DNA of 64,000 bases from positions 372,001-436,000 of the forward strand of contig NZ_JQMW01000011.1 in assembly GCF_000744935.1 (NCBI RefSeq), written 5' to 3'. This document shows, piece by piece, positions 17,383-26,190 of this stretch. The position numbers and the translations under genes were made by a program. This stretch comes from Clostridium sp. KNHs214. GTDB taxonomy: Bacteria > Bacillota > Clostridia > Clostridiales > Clostridiaceae. Below the pieces are notes generated by a model. The model was not told where the DNA came from. It did no database searches and saw only the letters and a list, made by a program, of their open reading frames with translations. Numbering within the stretch: the first letter of the stretch is position 1; every line of letters starts with the position of its first letter.

Positions 17383-18820
17383 AAATGCCGACTACGGGGC
17401 AGCCGAGTAGTACCTTACCTTTGAGCATGACGAGTTTACCATGAAGCCTACCCTTGATGAAAACGGGCGGCTTGTCCCCCGTGAGGACTACCGACTTGCC
17501 ACGCTGAACTGCGGTGATGAGGATTTTGCCATAGCGTGTATGCGCTCCAATCTCCGCTATGGCAAGAACCAAAAACGAGAAGATGTGAAGTCCCACCACT
17601 ATATTATCAGCTTTGACCCACGGGACGGAACGGACAACGGTCTGACCGTTGATAAGGCGCAGTCGCTGGGCGAGGAATTTTGCAAAGAGCAGTTCCCCGG
17701 ACATCAAGCCATTGTCTGCACCCACCCGGACGGGCATAACCATTCCGGCAACATTCATGTGCATATCGTTATCAATTCCCTGCGGATTGAAGCCGTTCCA
17801 CTTCTGCCCTACATGGACAGACCAGCGGACACCAAGGACGGCTGCAAGCACCGCTGCACAGACGCAGCTATGGAATATTTCAAGTCCGAAGTCATGGAAC
17901 TATGCCACCGGGAAAATCTCTATCAGATTGACCTGTTGCATGGCAGCAAGAACCGCATTACCGAGCGTGAATACTGGGCGCAGAAGAAAGGGCAGCTTGC
18001 CCTTGACCGGGAGAACGCTTCTCTTTCTGAAGCCGGACTTCCTACCAAGCCCACCAAGTTTGAAACCGACAAAGCAAAGCTGCGGCAGACCATACGGAAA
18101 GCGTTGGAGAAAGCCACCACCTTTGACGAATTTTCAGCTTTGCTTTTACAATCGGGAATCTCCGTCAAAGAGAGCCGGGGGCGGCTGTCCTATCTCACGC
18201 CGGACAGAACCAAGCCCATTACTGCCCGGAAGCTGGGGGACGATTTTGACCGTACTGCCGTACTTGCCATTTTGGAGCAGAACGCCCACAGAGCAGCCGA
18301 AAAGACCGCAGCCATACCCGAATACCCCGACAGCATTATGGGGCATTTACAGCGGACAAAAGCCGCCAAAACCGCCCCGAAACAGGACGGATTACAGCGT
18401 ATGGTTGACCGGGAAGCCAAACGAGCCGAGGGCAAGGGCGCAGGCTATGACCGCTGGGCTACCCTGCACAACCTCAAACAGATGGCGGCTACCCACAACT
18501 TCCTCATGGAGAATGGATTGCTTGACCTTGACAAGCTGGGTGCAGCCGTGGAGGACAGCCGGAAAGCCCTGTCTGAAGCAAGGGAAAGTCTGCGGGGCAT
18601 TGAGCAGAGCATTTCCGACAAGAAAAATCTGCGAAAGGTTGTCAGCGATTACCGCCGCACCCGCCCCACCATTGATGCTCATAAAAAGCTGTCCGGCAGA
18701 AAAGCGGAGAACTACCGCCAGTCCCACGAAGCGGAATTTATCATCTATGAAGCTGCCCTGCGCCAGCTAAAGGTGCTTGCACCGGGAAAGAAGCTGCCCG
18801 CCACTTCCAAGCTGAATACG
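17354..18820 (+). pseudogene. MOBP-type relaxase, 5' part, with amber codon at position 19
   Basis: Translation from TTG 17354 gives MATFKHISSKNADYGAAE, then TAG at 17408-17410, then YLTFEHDEFTMKP and a long open frame. Beyond it lie the relaxase histidine motif (HPDGHNHSGNIHVHIVINS) and the C-terminal coiled region. The tyrosine directly after the stop is where related relaxases (for example Tyr22 of RP4 TraI, in KYITDEQ) have the nicking residue. Restarting at the ATG of 17441 would lose it. The reading frame is then broken at 18820 by the IS21-family insertion. The protein is therefore doubly inactivated. Its original length was about 541 residues. Confidence 0.85.
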
Positions 18821-18896
18821 TGCAAATGTCAATATAAAAATGTAGGTTTTTTCAAAAATAATATGGTAGGAAAACCTACATTTTTATTTAGTACTT

Positions 18897-19655
18897 TTAC
18901 CCCTCCTCAGCAGTGATTGATTGAAGTTGATCTTTAAGGCGATATGATGGACCATTTATATTGATAACTGAGCAATGATGCAGTAATCTATCCAAAAGAG
19001 CATTTGTTAATACTGGCTCCTGAAAAATATCACCCCATTTTGAAAAGGGAGAATTAGTTGTTATTATTGTAGAAGATTTCTCGTACCTTTTGGCTATAAG
19101 ATTAAAGAATAAGTTGGCAGACTCATTATTCATCTTTTGATATCCCAGTTCATCTATTATAAGAAGTTTATAACGGCAAAACCACTTTATTCTTCTTTCT
19201 AACCTGTTTTCTTCACTTGCTTTTTTTAGTTGTGATATAAGTTCCTGGAATGTGATAAAATACACACAATTACGTTGCTTAGCCGCTTCAATACCTATTG
19301 ATACAGCTAAATTTGTTTTCCCAACTCCTGGACTTCCACAAAATATTATATTTTCCGTCTTTTCTAAAAATCTAAGTGTTATAAAATCCATGATTTTTCC
19401 CTTATCTATTGAGGGTTGAAATCCAAAGTCAAACTGATCAATTTCTTTTAAAAACGGAAAATTAGCAACTTTTACATTCCCTTTTATTACAGCATCCTTC
19501 TTGAAATTTATTTCTAATTGGCTTAATTCATATAAGGCATCAACAGGTGTTTTGCTACCGTCTGTCATCATATCTATGTATCTATCAATGTTCTCTCTAA
19601 TTCGCACTAATTCAAGTGTGTCCAGGTTATTAATAAGGGTATTGTAGTTGTTCAT
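18897..19655 (-). CDS. istB: IS21-family helper ATPase IstB
   Basis: The 252-residue AAA+ ATPase of the DnaC/IstB family has Walker A GSPGVGKT, Walker B LLIIDELGYQ, and sensor-like IITTNSPFSKW. IstB helps IstA assemble and deliver the element to target DNA. The gene follows istA directly with no gap (start at 19655, istA stop at 19656), the standard IS21 arrangement. Both genes appear intact. Confidence 0.92.
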   Translation of the reverse strand: MNNYNTLINNLDTLELVRIRENIDRYIDMMTDGSKTPVDALYELSQLEINFKKDAVIKGNVKVANFPFLKEIDQFDFGFQPSIDKGKIMDFITLRFLEKTENIIFCGSPGVGKTNLAVSIGIEAAKQRNCVYFITFQELISQLKKASEENRLERRIKWFCRYKLLIIDELGYQKMNNESANLFFNLIAKRYEKSSTIITTNSPFSKWGDIFQEPVLTNALLDRLLHHCSVININGPSYRLKDQLQSITAEEG

Positions 19656-21248
19656 TTAGCAATTCATCCTCACGATCCCTGGAGCCTGCCCTAAGGTAAA
19701 CTCCTGTATTTCTTTTTCATATTTATTATGAATTATTTTATATCCTTCATCTGTTAGAATGCATTCTGCATCGCATACTGCCATAAAATCATTTATCCAG
19801 CAATCATAATCTAATTGCTTACACCAATTGTTTTTAACTGAAAATTTTAAATTAGACATGAAGATTTCTTTATTCTTTACATAAGGAAGTACTAAATTCA
19901 TTCCTTTAATAAAGGTGCTTCGATTTTCTTTTGACATATGGGCATACTGCCCTATAATCCAGTTACCATAGGGGCTCCCATTCATATATGCTAATAATGC
20001 TTCGGGTGACTTTGTAGCCTCTATATTTGAAATATCTATTTTTCTTGATTCTAATAATCTATCCATAAGTTTTAAATTTTCATTAGCTACAGCCTCTAAA
20101 TCTGCAGCCTTAACCTTCCCTTTCATAAGTATCGTGTAATGTTCTGGAACATAATTAATTGGATTTTTATTAATTGAGTGAAATGTTACAAGTTTTCCTT
20201 TATAATAGATATATAGTTTATTGTCGAGGATATCAACGCTAACTTCCTCATTAATAAGCTTAGGATGTACGGAATATTTGCTCTCTCCAAATCTAATTAG
20301 TGCTTCATTTGAAACTTTATATTTATTTGGTGATAGATAGGTATCAATAATTGAAGCTTTTGGTAAAGAATGCAGATATTCCTTTTCCTTATAAAACAGA
20401 GCGGTTGGCGACATGCCTGTTTCCGTATTAATATTTATATTCATTTTTAAATTAATTTCCTTTAGTTTCTCTAATAAATTATCTAATGTATCAAATTCAC
20501 CATCATATGCCCGAATCCAGTCAATTACCTTATTTTTTGCTTCAACAGTCCCTTTTGTTTCAGGCTTTCTTGCCCCACACAATCTGACATTAAATCCAAA
20601 ATCTTTTGCAAACTTACCCATTGTTTCAGTAATCTTTTTCTTTACTCCATGTACATTTGCAACAGTGGACATGTTATCAAACAAAAGCTCTTCTGGTATT
20701 CCTCCAAAGGCTTCAAAGGAATTAATAAGACATCTAAAAACATCATCTGTTTTTTTTTGAATGGATAGTCCTAAGTAGCTATATCTTGAAAAACTAAGTG
20801 TTACATGCAAAATATTTATAGTGTATTTTTCCCCAGATCTTGAAGTAAGTGTTATATCCTCCTTCCAGTCAACTTGCCCTTGTTTTCCAATTTTTGTTTC
20901 ATAACGTGGATGGCCAGTATTACTTTGTTTAGGTAGTAACTTGTTTTTCTTGATATAAGTGATGAAATTTGAATAGGTACCTATAGTATTAATCCCATGT
21001 TTATCCACCATAAATTCATAAACACCTTTCATTGTAATCCTACGAATTGCTAACTTATCAGTAATTTCTACACGATATGGGTCAAGCTTGCTTTTCTTAA
21101 TTCTCGTTTTTGGTTTCCCTTTGTAGCCTTGATCATACTTTTTTACAGTCCTCCAATCCATACCATATTTTTTTGCCAGTTGGGCGTAATTTGGTTTAAT
21201 TCCTATGCTATTCATTAGAAATAGCTCTCCTTGTAAGTTGTTAATCAT
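19656..21248 (-). CDS. istA: IS21-family transposase IstA
   Basis: The protein has about 530 residues from the ATG at 21248, chosen because GGAGGT lies nine bases upstream; an earlier in-frame start at 21290 is less likely. It has an N-terminal helix-turn-helix (AQLAKKYGMDWRTVKKYDQG), an integrase-type DDE core (VDWKEDITL, ELLFDNMSTV, and a glutamate in the TKGTVEAKNKVIDW segment) and a C-terminal beta domain. It performs cut-and-paste of the element with IstB. The gene is intact. Confidence 0.92.
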   Translation of the reverse strand: MINNLQGELFLMNSIGIKPNYAQLAKKYGMDWRTVKKYDQGYKGKPKTRIKKSKLDPYRVEITDKLAIRRITMKGVYEFMVDKHGINTIGTYSNFITYIKKNKLLPKQSNTGHPRYETKIGKQGQVDWKEDITLTSRSGEKYTINILHVTLSFSRYSYLGLSIQKKTDDVFRCLINSFEAFGGIPEELLFDNMSTVANVHGVKKKITETMGKFAKDFGFNVRLCGARKPETKGTVEAKNKVIDWIRAYDGEFDTLDNLLEKLKEINLKMNININTETGMSPTALFYKEKEYLHSLPKASIIDTYLSPNKYKVSNEALIRFGESKYSVHPKLINEEVSVDILDNKLYIYYKGKLVTFHSINKNPINYVPEHYTILMKGKVKAADLEAVANENLKLMDRLLESRKIDISNIEATKSPEALLAYMNGSPYGNWIIGQYAHMSKENRSTFIKGMNLVLPYVKNKEIFMSNLKFSVKNNWCKQLDYDCWINDFMAVCDAECILTDEGYKIIHNKYEKEIQEFTLGQAPGIVRMNC

Positions 21249-21369
21249 AGTTGTTATACCTCCATGTAGAAGTATAGCAATTATGTCCAAAATACAAAAT
21301 AAGAATGTAGGTTTTTATACATTTTTATTTTGTATTTTTCCTACATTCTTATTATATTATTTGCATACG

Positions 21370-21525
21370 GAGATTGAAGCCCTCATTTCCGAGAAAAACG
21401 CAGCTTACAACACCTACCGCACCGCAAAAGCCGAGTATGAGCAGCTTGCCACCGCCAAACGGAACGCAGAGCAGATACTACACGGCACACCGAGCCGACA
21501 GAAAAAACAGGAACAGGAGCGATAA
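21370..21525 (+). pseudogene. Relaxase, 3' part after the IS21 insertion
   Basis: Removing the IS and one TACG copy joins ...KLN-T with EIEALISEKNAAYNTYRTAK in frame, giving the relaxase C-terminus with its coiled-coil (EYEQLATAKRNAEQILHG), ending QKKQEQER at 21525. Alone the fragment has no start. Confidence 0.85.
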
Positions 21526-21567
21526 ACCGCCCCGAATTGATACCGAATAAGAACAGGAGGATGCACC

Positions 21568-22089
21568 ATGAAACTCACAAGAAGCGAATTAGAAATGATT
21601 TACCAGTACGCCGCTGCTGACCGGGCGGCTACCGTTGCGGGGCTTGCAGAGATTGTCCCCGTACTCAAAGACCCTCTCACAAAGGCAATCGTGGAAAACA
21701 CCATAGACAAGCTGGAAAAAATCCCGGAGCCGGAGTGCAGCCGCTTTATCGCTGATACCAAAGCCCGTTTCCTTGAAGAACGGGACAACTCTATCCGGCA
21801 GCGGCTTGCCGAAGCAAAGGCACAGGCGAAAGAGCCGATTATGCAGGGGCATGACCTTACGGGTTTTGAACGCTATCTGTCACAGACCCGGCACATGATT
21901 GTGGTTGATATTTTGAGCAATGACAGCCCCGTTGGGTACAAGGGGGAACGCTACCGCTTTTTCCTCTCTGACGAGGGCTACAAGAACGCAAAGGCAAGCG
22001 AACAGCGGGGAGAAGCTAAAATCCGCAGCCATGCCGCCGTATGCTGCGGAAGTCTGTACCCGGATAAAAAGCCGGGGCGTGACCGTTAA
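21568..22089 (+). CDS. Conserved element protein of unknown function
   Basis: The 173-residue soluble protein lies behind GGAGGATGCACC. It has an N-terminal helical part (MKLTRSELEMIYQYAAADRAA, then DPLTKAIVENTIDKLEKIP) and a C-terminal part with YKGERYRFFLSDEGYKNAKASE. I recognise it as a protein that regularly stands between relaxase and replication genes in clostridial mobilizable elements, without an assigned function. No catalytic motif is visible. It has high GC like its neighbours. Confidence 0.7.
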   Translation: MKLTRSELEMIYQYAAADRAATVAGLAEIVPVLKDPLTKAIVENTIDKLEKIPEPECSRFIADTKARFLEERDNSIRQRLAEAKAQAKEPIMQGHDLTGFERYLSQTRHMIVVDILSNDSPVGYKGERYRFFLSDEGYKNAKASEQRGEAKIRSHAAVCCGSLYPDKKPGRDR

Positions 22090-22276
22090 AAACCGCCCCG
22101 AAATGATACCGAAACCATACAAAAGTCTGGGGGTATAGCTTACCCTATCCGCAATACCCCTGACCTTTCCAACGGGGCTTACAGGGCAGATTTTTCCCGA
22201 AAATGACACCGGGAACATACAGATTTTGCCCCTGTCCCCTCATACCCGACCAAACCGAAGAAAGGAGCGTTTTTTC

Positions 22277-22483
22277 ATGCCGAGAATGAGCAAGAAGCGG
22301 CGGCTGGAATGGGCGTTCTTCCTCAATGAGCGAAACCGCATTACTTTCAATGCCCTTTGCCGGGGCTGTACCCATGACTGCAAGCAGAGTTTTAGGGCTA
22401 TCGTGGTACTCTGCCCCCGGTATTATTCAAAGAGATGGAAAGCCCGCCCCACAGATAAGGAGAACCAAGATTATGTCAGATAA
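22277..22483 (+). CDS. Small Cys-containing element protein of unknown function
   Basis: The 68-residue basic protein starts at the ATG at 22277 behind AAAGGAG. It reads MPRMSKKRRLEWAFFLNER then CRGCTHDCKQSFRAIVVLCPRYY. Cysteines in CRGC...DC...C suggest a metal-binding knuckle. Its end overlaps the next gene by 11 bases. Similar small proteins sit in this position in related elements. The function is unknown. Confidence 0.6.
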   Translation: MPRMSKKRRLEWAFFLNERNRITFNALCRGCTHDCKQSFRAIVVLCPRYYSKRWKARPTDKENQDYVR

Positions 22484-23219
22484 CCGCAAATATTATTACC
22501 TCAAACTGAAAGAAAGCTATTTTGACGATGACGCTATCGTGCTGCTGGAAAGTATGCAGGACGGTATGCTGTATTCCAATATCCTCTTGAAGCTGTACTT
22601 AAAATCGCTGAAATACGGCGGCACTTTGCAGCTTGACGAGAATATCCCCTACACCGCCCAAATGATAGCCACCATTACCCGCCAGCAGGTCGGCACAGTC
22701 GAGAGGGCTTTGCAAATCTTTATGAAGCTGGGGCTTGTTGAACCGCTGGACAACGGGGCTTTGTATATGAGCAATATCGAGCTTTTCATCGGTCAGTCCT
22801 CTACCGAGGGGGAGCGTAAGCGCAGGGCAAGAATGAAGATTTCAGAGCAAAAACGGCTTAGTGGACAAGTGTCCGAAGCAAAAGCGGACATTTGTCCACC
22901 AGAGATAGAGATAAAGAAAGAGATAGATATAGAGATAGAAAAAGAGAGAGAGTCAGAACAGGGACGAGCCGCCCCCGCCGCTTACGGCAGATACAAAAAT
23001 GTGATTTTGACAGAGATGGAACTTTCCGAACTGCAAGCAGAACTTCCCGGCAAGTGGGAGTATTACATTGACCGGCTATCCGGCTATATCGCTTCCACCG
23101 GGAGGAAATACAAGAACCATGCCGCCACTATCCGCAGATGGGCGGCTGACGATACCGCTAAAGCTGCCCCGAAACAGGGCATACCCGATTACAGCTACAA
23201 GGAGGGAGAAAGTCTATGA
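22473..23219 (+). CDS. Phage-type replisome organiser (N-terminal domain protein)
   Basis: The 248-residue protein has an N-terminal winged-helix part (RKYYYLKLKESYFDDDAIVLL...MLYSNILLKLYLKSL...YTAQMIATITRQQVGTVERAL) typical of replisome organisers of Gram-positive phages. A charged EIEIKKEIDIEIEKERE linker follows, then a C-terminal helical domain (KWEYYIDRLSGYIASTGRKY). It is thought to bind the element's replication origin and recruit the helicase loader encoded next. The start at 22473 follows AAGGAG. It overlaps the next gene by 4 bases, so the two are coupled. Confidence 0.82.
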   Translation: MSDNRKYYYLKLKESYFDDDAIVLLESMQDGMLYSNILLKLYLKSLKYGGTLQLDENIPYTAQMIATITRQQVGTVERALQIFMKLGLVEPLDNGALYMSNIELFIGQSSTEGERKRRARMKISEQKRLSGQVSEAKADICPPEIEIKKEIDIEIEKERESEQGRAAPAAYGRYKNVILTEMELSELQAELPGKWEYYIDRLSGYIASTGRKYKNHAATIRRWAADDTAKAAPKQGIPDYSYKEGESL

Positions 23220-24058
23220 AACCAGCTTTTGAAGATATGAATTTACAGATACCAGCAACCACCGCCGAGCCGGAGGACTACACAGGTGAGGACGGTCTGC
23301 TCTACTGCGGCAAGTGCCGGACACCGAAAGAAGCCTATTTCCCGGCGGATAAAATCGCCCTGTTTGGGCGTGACCGCCACCCGGCAGAATGTGACTGCCA
23401 GCGGACGCAGCGCATGGAGCGTGAAGCCGCTGAACAGCAGCGCAAACATCGGGACAAGGTAGAAGAACTGAAACGCCGGGGCTTTACCGACCCGGCTATG
23501 CGGGAATGGACTTTTGCCAATGACAACGGCAGAAACCCGCAGATAAAAACGGCGCATAGCTATGTTGCGAAATGGGAGAAAATGCAGGCGGGCAACCACG
23601 GTTTGGTTTTATGGGGCAGCGTCGGCACAGGGAAAAGCTATCTTGCCGGGTGCATTGCAAACGCCCTCATGGAGCAGGAAATCTCCGTGAAAATGACGAA
23701 CTTTGCCGCTGTCCTTAATGACCTTGCCGCCACCTTTGAGGGCAGGAACGAATATATTTCCAACCTCTGCCGCTATCCGCTGCTTATCCTTGATGATTTT
23801 GGAATGGAGCGTGGCACAGAGTATGGCTTAGAGCAGGTCTACAATGTGATTGACAGCCGTTACCGAAGCAAAAAGCCGCTGATCGTCACGACCAATCTAA
23901 GCCTTGACGAGTTGAACAATCCCCCGGACACCGCCCACAAGCGGATTTATGACCGGGTAACAGAAATGTGTACCCCTGTCTGCTTCTCCGGCGTGAACTT
24001 CCGCAGAGAAAAGGCACAGGAGAAAATGGAACGGCTGAAAAAGCTGATGAACGATTGA
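23216..24058 (+). CDS. DnaC/DnaI-like helicase-loading ATPase
   Basis: The 280-residue AAA+ protein has an N-terminal zinc-type cluster (CGKC at 31-34 and CDC at 59-61), a basic helix, Walker A GSVGTGKSY (134-142), Walker B LLILDDFGME, and sensor 1 IVTTNLS. It resembles DnaI/DnaC loaders that place the replicative helicase at an origin. With the replisome organiser it suggests that the element can replicate autonomously after excision (inference). The coupled ATG overlaps the upstream gene. Confidence 0.88.
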   Translation: MKPAFEDMNLQIPATTAEPEDYTGEDGLLYCGKCRTPKEAYFPADKIALFGRDRHPAECDCQRTQRMEREAAEQQRKHRDKVEELKRRGFTDPAMREWTFANDNGRNPQIKTAHSYVAKWEKMQAGNHGLVLWGSVGTGKSYLAGCIANALMEQEISVKMTNFAAVLNDLAATFEGRNEYISNLCRYPLLILDDFGMERGTEYGLEQVYNVIDSRYRSKKPLIVTTNLSLDELNNPPDTAHKRIYDRVTEMCTPVCFSGVNFRREKAQEKMERLKKLMND

Positions 24059-24071
24059 AAGGAGTTTGCCT

Positions 24072-24266
24072 ATGACAGATAAGAACCCGCATACCAAGCA
24101 CAGCATGAAAAGTACCGCCCCCGCCGACTGCGTGACGGAAATCCGCATAGGGAACTCTGTTCTTGTGGTGTCCGGCTTTTTCAAGCAGAGTGCCACGGAA
24201 ACCGCAGCCGACAAAATGGCTAAGGTGCTGGAAGCGGAAGCTGCTACACAAAAATCGGCAATATGA
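24072..24266 (+). CDS. TnpW-like small element protein
   Basis: The 64-residue protein lies directly before the recombinase. The core DCVTEIRIGNSVLVVSGFF and KQSATETAADKMAKVLEAE match the TnpW family of Tn4451-like elements. Its role is not established. The ATG at 24072 follows AAAGGAG seven bases upstream. Confidence 0.75.
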   Translation: MTDKNPHTKHSMKSTAPADCVTEIRIGNSVLVVSGFFKQSATETAADKMAKVLEAEAATQKSAI

Positions 24267-24376
24267 CGGGCGGTAAAGAAGCACTTTTTACACTTTGCCG
24301 CTATACAAGCCGCCCCGCTGTATGGTACAATCGCAGTACGGAATAGTGGGGCTGGCTGTCGGAAACGGAGGAAACC

Positions 24377-25990
24377 ATGTTAAGACAGACAACCCAAAAC
24401 CTTATTACCGCCCTTTATCCGAGATTATCCCATGAAGATGAACTGCAAGGAGAAAGCAACTCTATATCCAACCAAAAGCAGATTTTGGAATCCTACGCCA
24501 AACAGAACGGCTTTACCAACCTCTGCTGGTACACGGATGACGGTTATAGTGGTGCGAACTTCCAAAGACCCGGATTTCAAGCCATGCTTGCAGACATTGA
24601 AGCCGGGAAAGTCGGCACAGTCATCGTCAAGGATATGTCCCGTTTAGGGCGAAATTATCTACAGGTGGGAATGTATACAGAAATGCTTTTCCCGCAGAAA
24701 GGCGTCCGCTTTATCGCTATCAATGACGGAGTGGACAGCGCAATGGGCGACAACGATTTTACCCCGCTGCGTAATCTTTTCAACGAATGGATGGTGAGAG
24801 ATACGAGCAAAAAAATTAAGGCAGTTAAGAAAGCAAAAGGCATGAGCGGCAAGCCTGTTACCAGCAAGCCCGTGTACGGCTACCTCATGGACGAGGACGA
24901 AAATTTCATCATTGACGAGGAAGCCGCCCCGGTAGTCAAGCAGATTTACCAACTCTGCCTTGCCGGAAACGGGCCTACCAAGATAGCCCGTATGCTGACC
25001 GAGCAGCAAATCCCCACGCCGGGGACGCTGGAATACCAGCGCACAGGCAGCACACGCCGCTACCACCCTGGCTATGAATGTAAGTGGGCGACCAATACTG
25101 TTGTTCATCTTCTGGAAAACCGGGAGTACACAGGCTGTCTTGTGAATTTCAAGACGGAAAAACCATCCTACAAGATGAAGCACAGCGTAGACAATCCCAT
25201 TGAGAAACAGGCGATTTTCGAGAACCACCATGAGCCAATCATCGACTTGCAGACATGGGAACGGGTGCAGGAGTTACGCAAGCAGCGCAAACGCCCCAAC
25301 CGCTACGATGATGTGGGCTTGTTCTCCGGCTTGCTGTTCTGCGCCGATTGCGGTCATGTGATGTACCAGCAGCGGTATCAGACCGACAAGAGAAAGCAGG
25401 ATTGCTACATCTGCGGCAGCTATAAGAAGCGCACCGCCGACTGTACGGCGCACTTCATCCGCACCGACCTTTTGACGGCGGGTGTGCTGGACAATCTGCG
25501 GAAAGTGACCGCCTATGCACAGAAGCACGAAGCCCGGTTCGTGAAGCTGCTTATCCAGCAGAATGAAATGGGCGGCAAGCGGAAGCTGGCGGCGGCAGCC
25601 AAGCAGCTTGAACAGGTGCAGAGCCGCATTGCAGAACTTTCCCGCTACATCAAGCGTCTGTATGAGGACAATGTAAACGGGAAAATCAGTGATGAGCGTT
25701 TCATGGAAATGTCCGCAGACTACGAAGCCGAGCAGCGGGAACTGAAAGACAGAGCCGCCGCTTTGCAGGGCGAGCTGGACAAGGCACAGGAAGCCACGGT
25801 AAACGCTGAAAAGTTTATGAGCGTTGTCCGCAAGTACCTTTCTATCGAAGAACTGACACACACTCTTTTGCGTGAAATGGTGGAGAAAATCGTTGTTTAT
25901 GAATGTGAGTATGACGAGAACGAAGTACGCCGCCAGCGCATTGATATTTATTACAGCTTTGTAGGCAAGATTGACTTACCCGAAGAATAA
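24377..25990 (+). CDS. Large serine recombinase, TnpX/TndX type
   Basis: The 537-residue protein has an N-terminal resolvase domain with catalytic Ser18 (LYPRLSHEDE) and DMSRLGRNY. Next come the recombinase domain (KPVYGYLMDEDE, KQIYQLCLAGNGPTKIARML), a zinc ribbon (CADCGHVMYQ...CYICGSYKKRTADC), and a coiled coil (QLEQVQSRIAELSRYIKRLYEDN). The family excises and inserts Tn4451/Tn5397-type elements through a circular form. The gene is intact and ends about 100 bp from the right element end, the usual place. It is possibly the only working mobility function of this element. Confidence 0.92.
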   Translation: MLRQTTQNLITALYPRLSHEDELQGESNSISNQKQILESYAKQNGFTNLCWYTDDGYSGANFQRPGFQAMLADIEAGKVGTVIVKDMSRLGRNYLQVGMYTEMLFPQKGVRFIAINDGVDSAMGDNDFTPLRNLFNEWMVRDTSKKIKAVKKAKGMSGKPVTSKPVYGYLMDEDENFIIDEEAAPVVKQIYQLCLAGNGPTKIARMLTEQQIPTPGTLEYQRTGSTRRYHPGYECKWATNTVVHLLENREYTGCLVNFKTEKPSYKMKHSVDNPIEKQAIFENHHEPIIDLQTWERVQELRKQRKRPNRYDDVGLFSGLLFCADCGHVMYQQRYQTDKRKQDCYICGSYKKRTADCTAHFIRTDLLTAGVLDNLRKVTAYAQKHEARFVKLLIQQNEMGGKRKLAAAAKQLEQVQSRIAELSRYIKRLYEDNVNGKISDERFMEMSADYEAEQRELKDRAAALQGELDKAQEATVNAEKFMSVVRKYLSIEELTHTLLREMVEKIVVYECEYDENEVRRQRIDIYYSFVGKIDLPEE

Positions 25991-26091
25991 AGCCCGACCT
26001 ATCCGACACCCTGCGCAAGTGCCGGATAGGAACGGCAAAATTTTTTACACTTCTATTACTTCTTTATCACACATAAGCAAAATCACAGGGC

Positions 26092-26175
26092 ATGAAACAG
26101 CTCATGGCAGGCGGCGGCGTTGCCCTTATCGGCATGGTGCTTGTACCGCTTCTGTCCGGCCTGTTCACCGTATAA
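26092..26175 (+). pseudogene. 3' fragment of a Maff2-type small membrane protein gene
   Basis: Twenty-seven codons, MKQLMAGGGVALIGMVLVPLL and LSGLFTV, match the C-terminus of Maff2-family proteins, which precede virB6 in Tn1549/CTn-like transfer regions. The upstream part is absent: the mobilizable element ends directly before it, at about 26090. This shows that the DNA on the right came from a separate conjugative element. Confidence 0.7.
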
Positions 26176-26190
26176 GCGGGGTAACAGCCT

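Larger units (their letters stand above)
18821..21365 (-). mobile_element. IS21-family insertion sequence, intact, in the relaxase gene
   Basis: The 2545-bp element starts TGCAAATGTC and ends with the complement ATTTGCA, and is flanked by TACG on both sides (18817-18820 and 21366-21369), the short duplication typical of IS21. Repeats of AAnAATGTAGGTTTTT type lie inside both ends (18837-18890 and 21300-21350), as expected for IS21 multiple terminal repeats. It codes istA and istB in one direction. Its AT-rich composition differs from the GC-rich host element, so it came from a low-GC genome, perhaps this Clostridium. Confidence 0.93.
13421..26090 (+). mobile_element. TnpX-type integrative mobilizable element with MATE cargo (decayed)
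   Basis: GC content rises sharply at about 13.42 kb. The ends carry a related inverted repeat: TGCTCATGT.CGGTAAAGAAGCAA at 13428-13453 resembles the reverse complement of 26057-26087 (TGCTTATGTGTGATAAAGAAGTAA). Inside, in the order common for Tn4451/TnpX-type mobilizable elements, lie cargo (marR-MATE), a sigma-like gene, an HTH protein, MobC, relaxase, replisome organiser, DnaC-like loader, TnpW and a large serine recombinase. The relaxase is broken by an amber codon and an IS21 insertion. The left flank is chromosomal scar DNA, but the right flank is the interior of a conjugative element, so the two flanks do not form one intact target. The exact ends are uncertain by a few bases. Confidence 0.75.

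Noticed and set aside
17225-18770. Long antisense and shifted frames in the relaxase and recombinase genes
   Set aside because: They are shadows of GC-rich codon use: the true frames carry recognisable relaxase and recombinase motifs, these do not.
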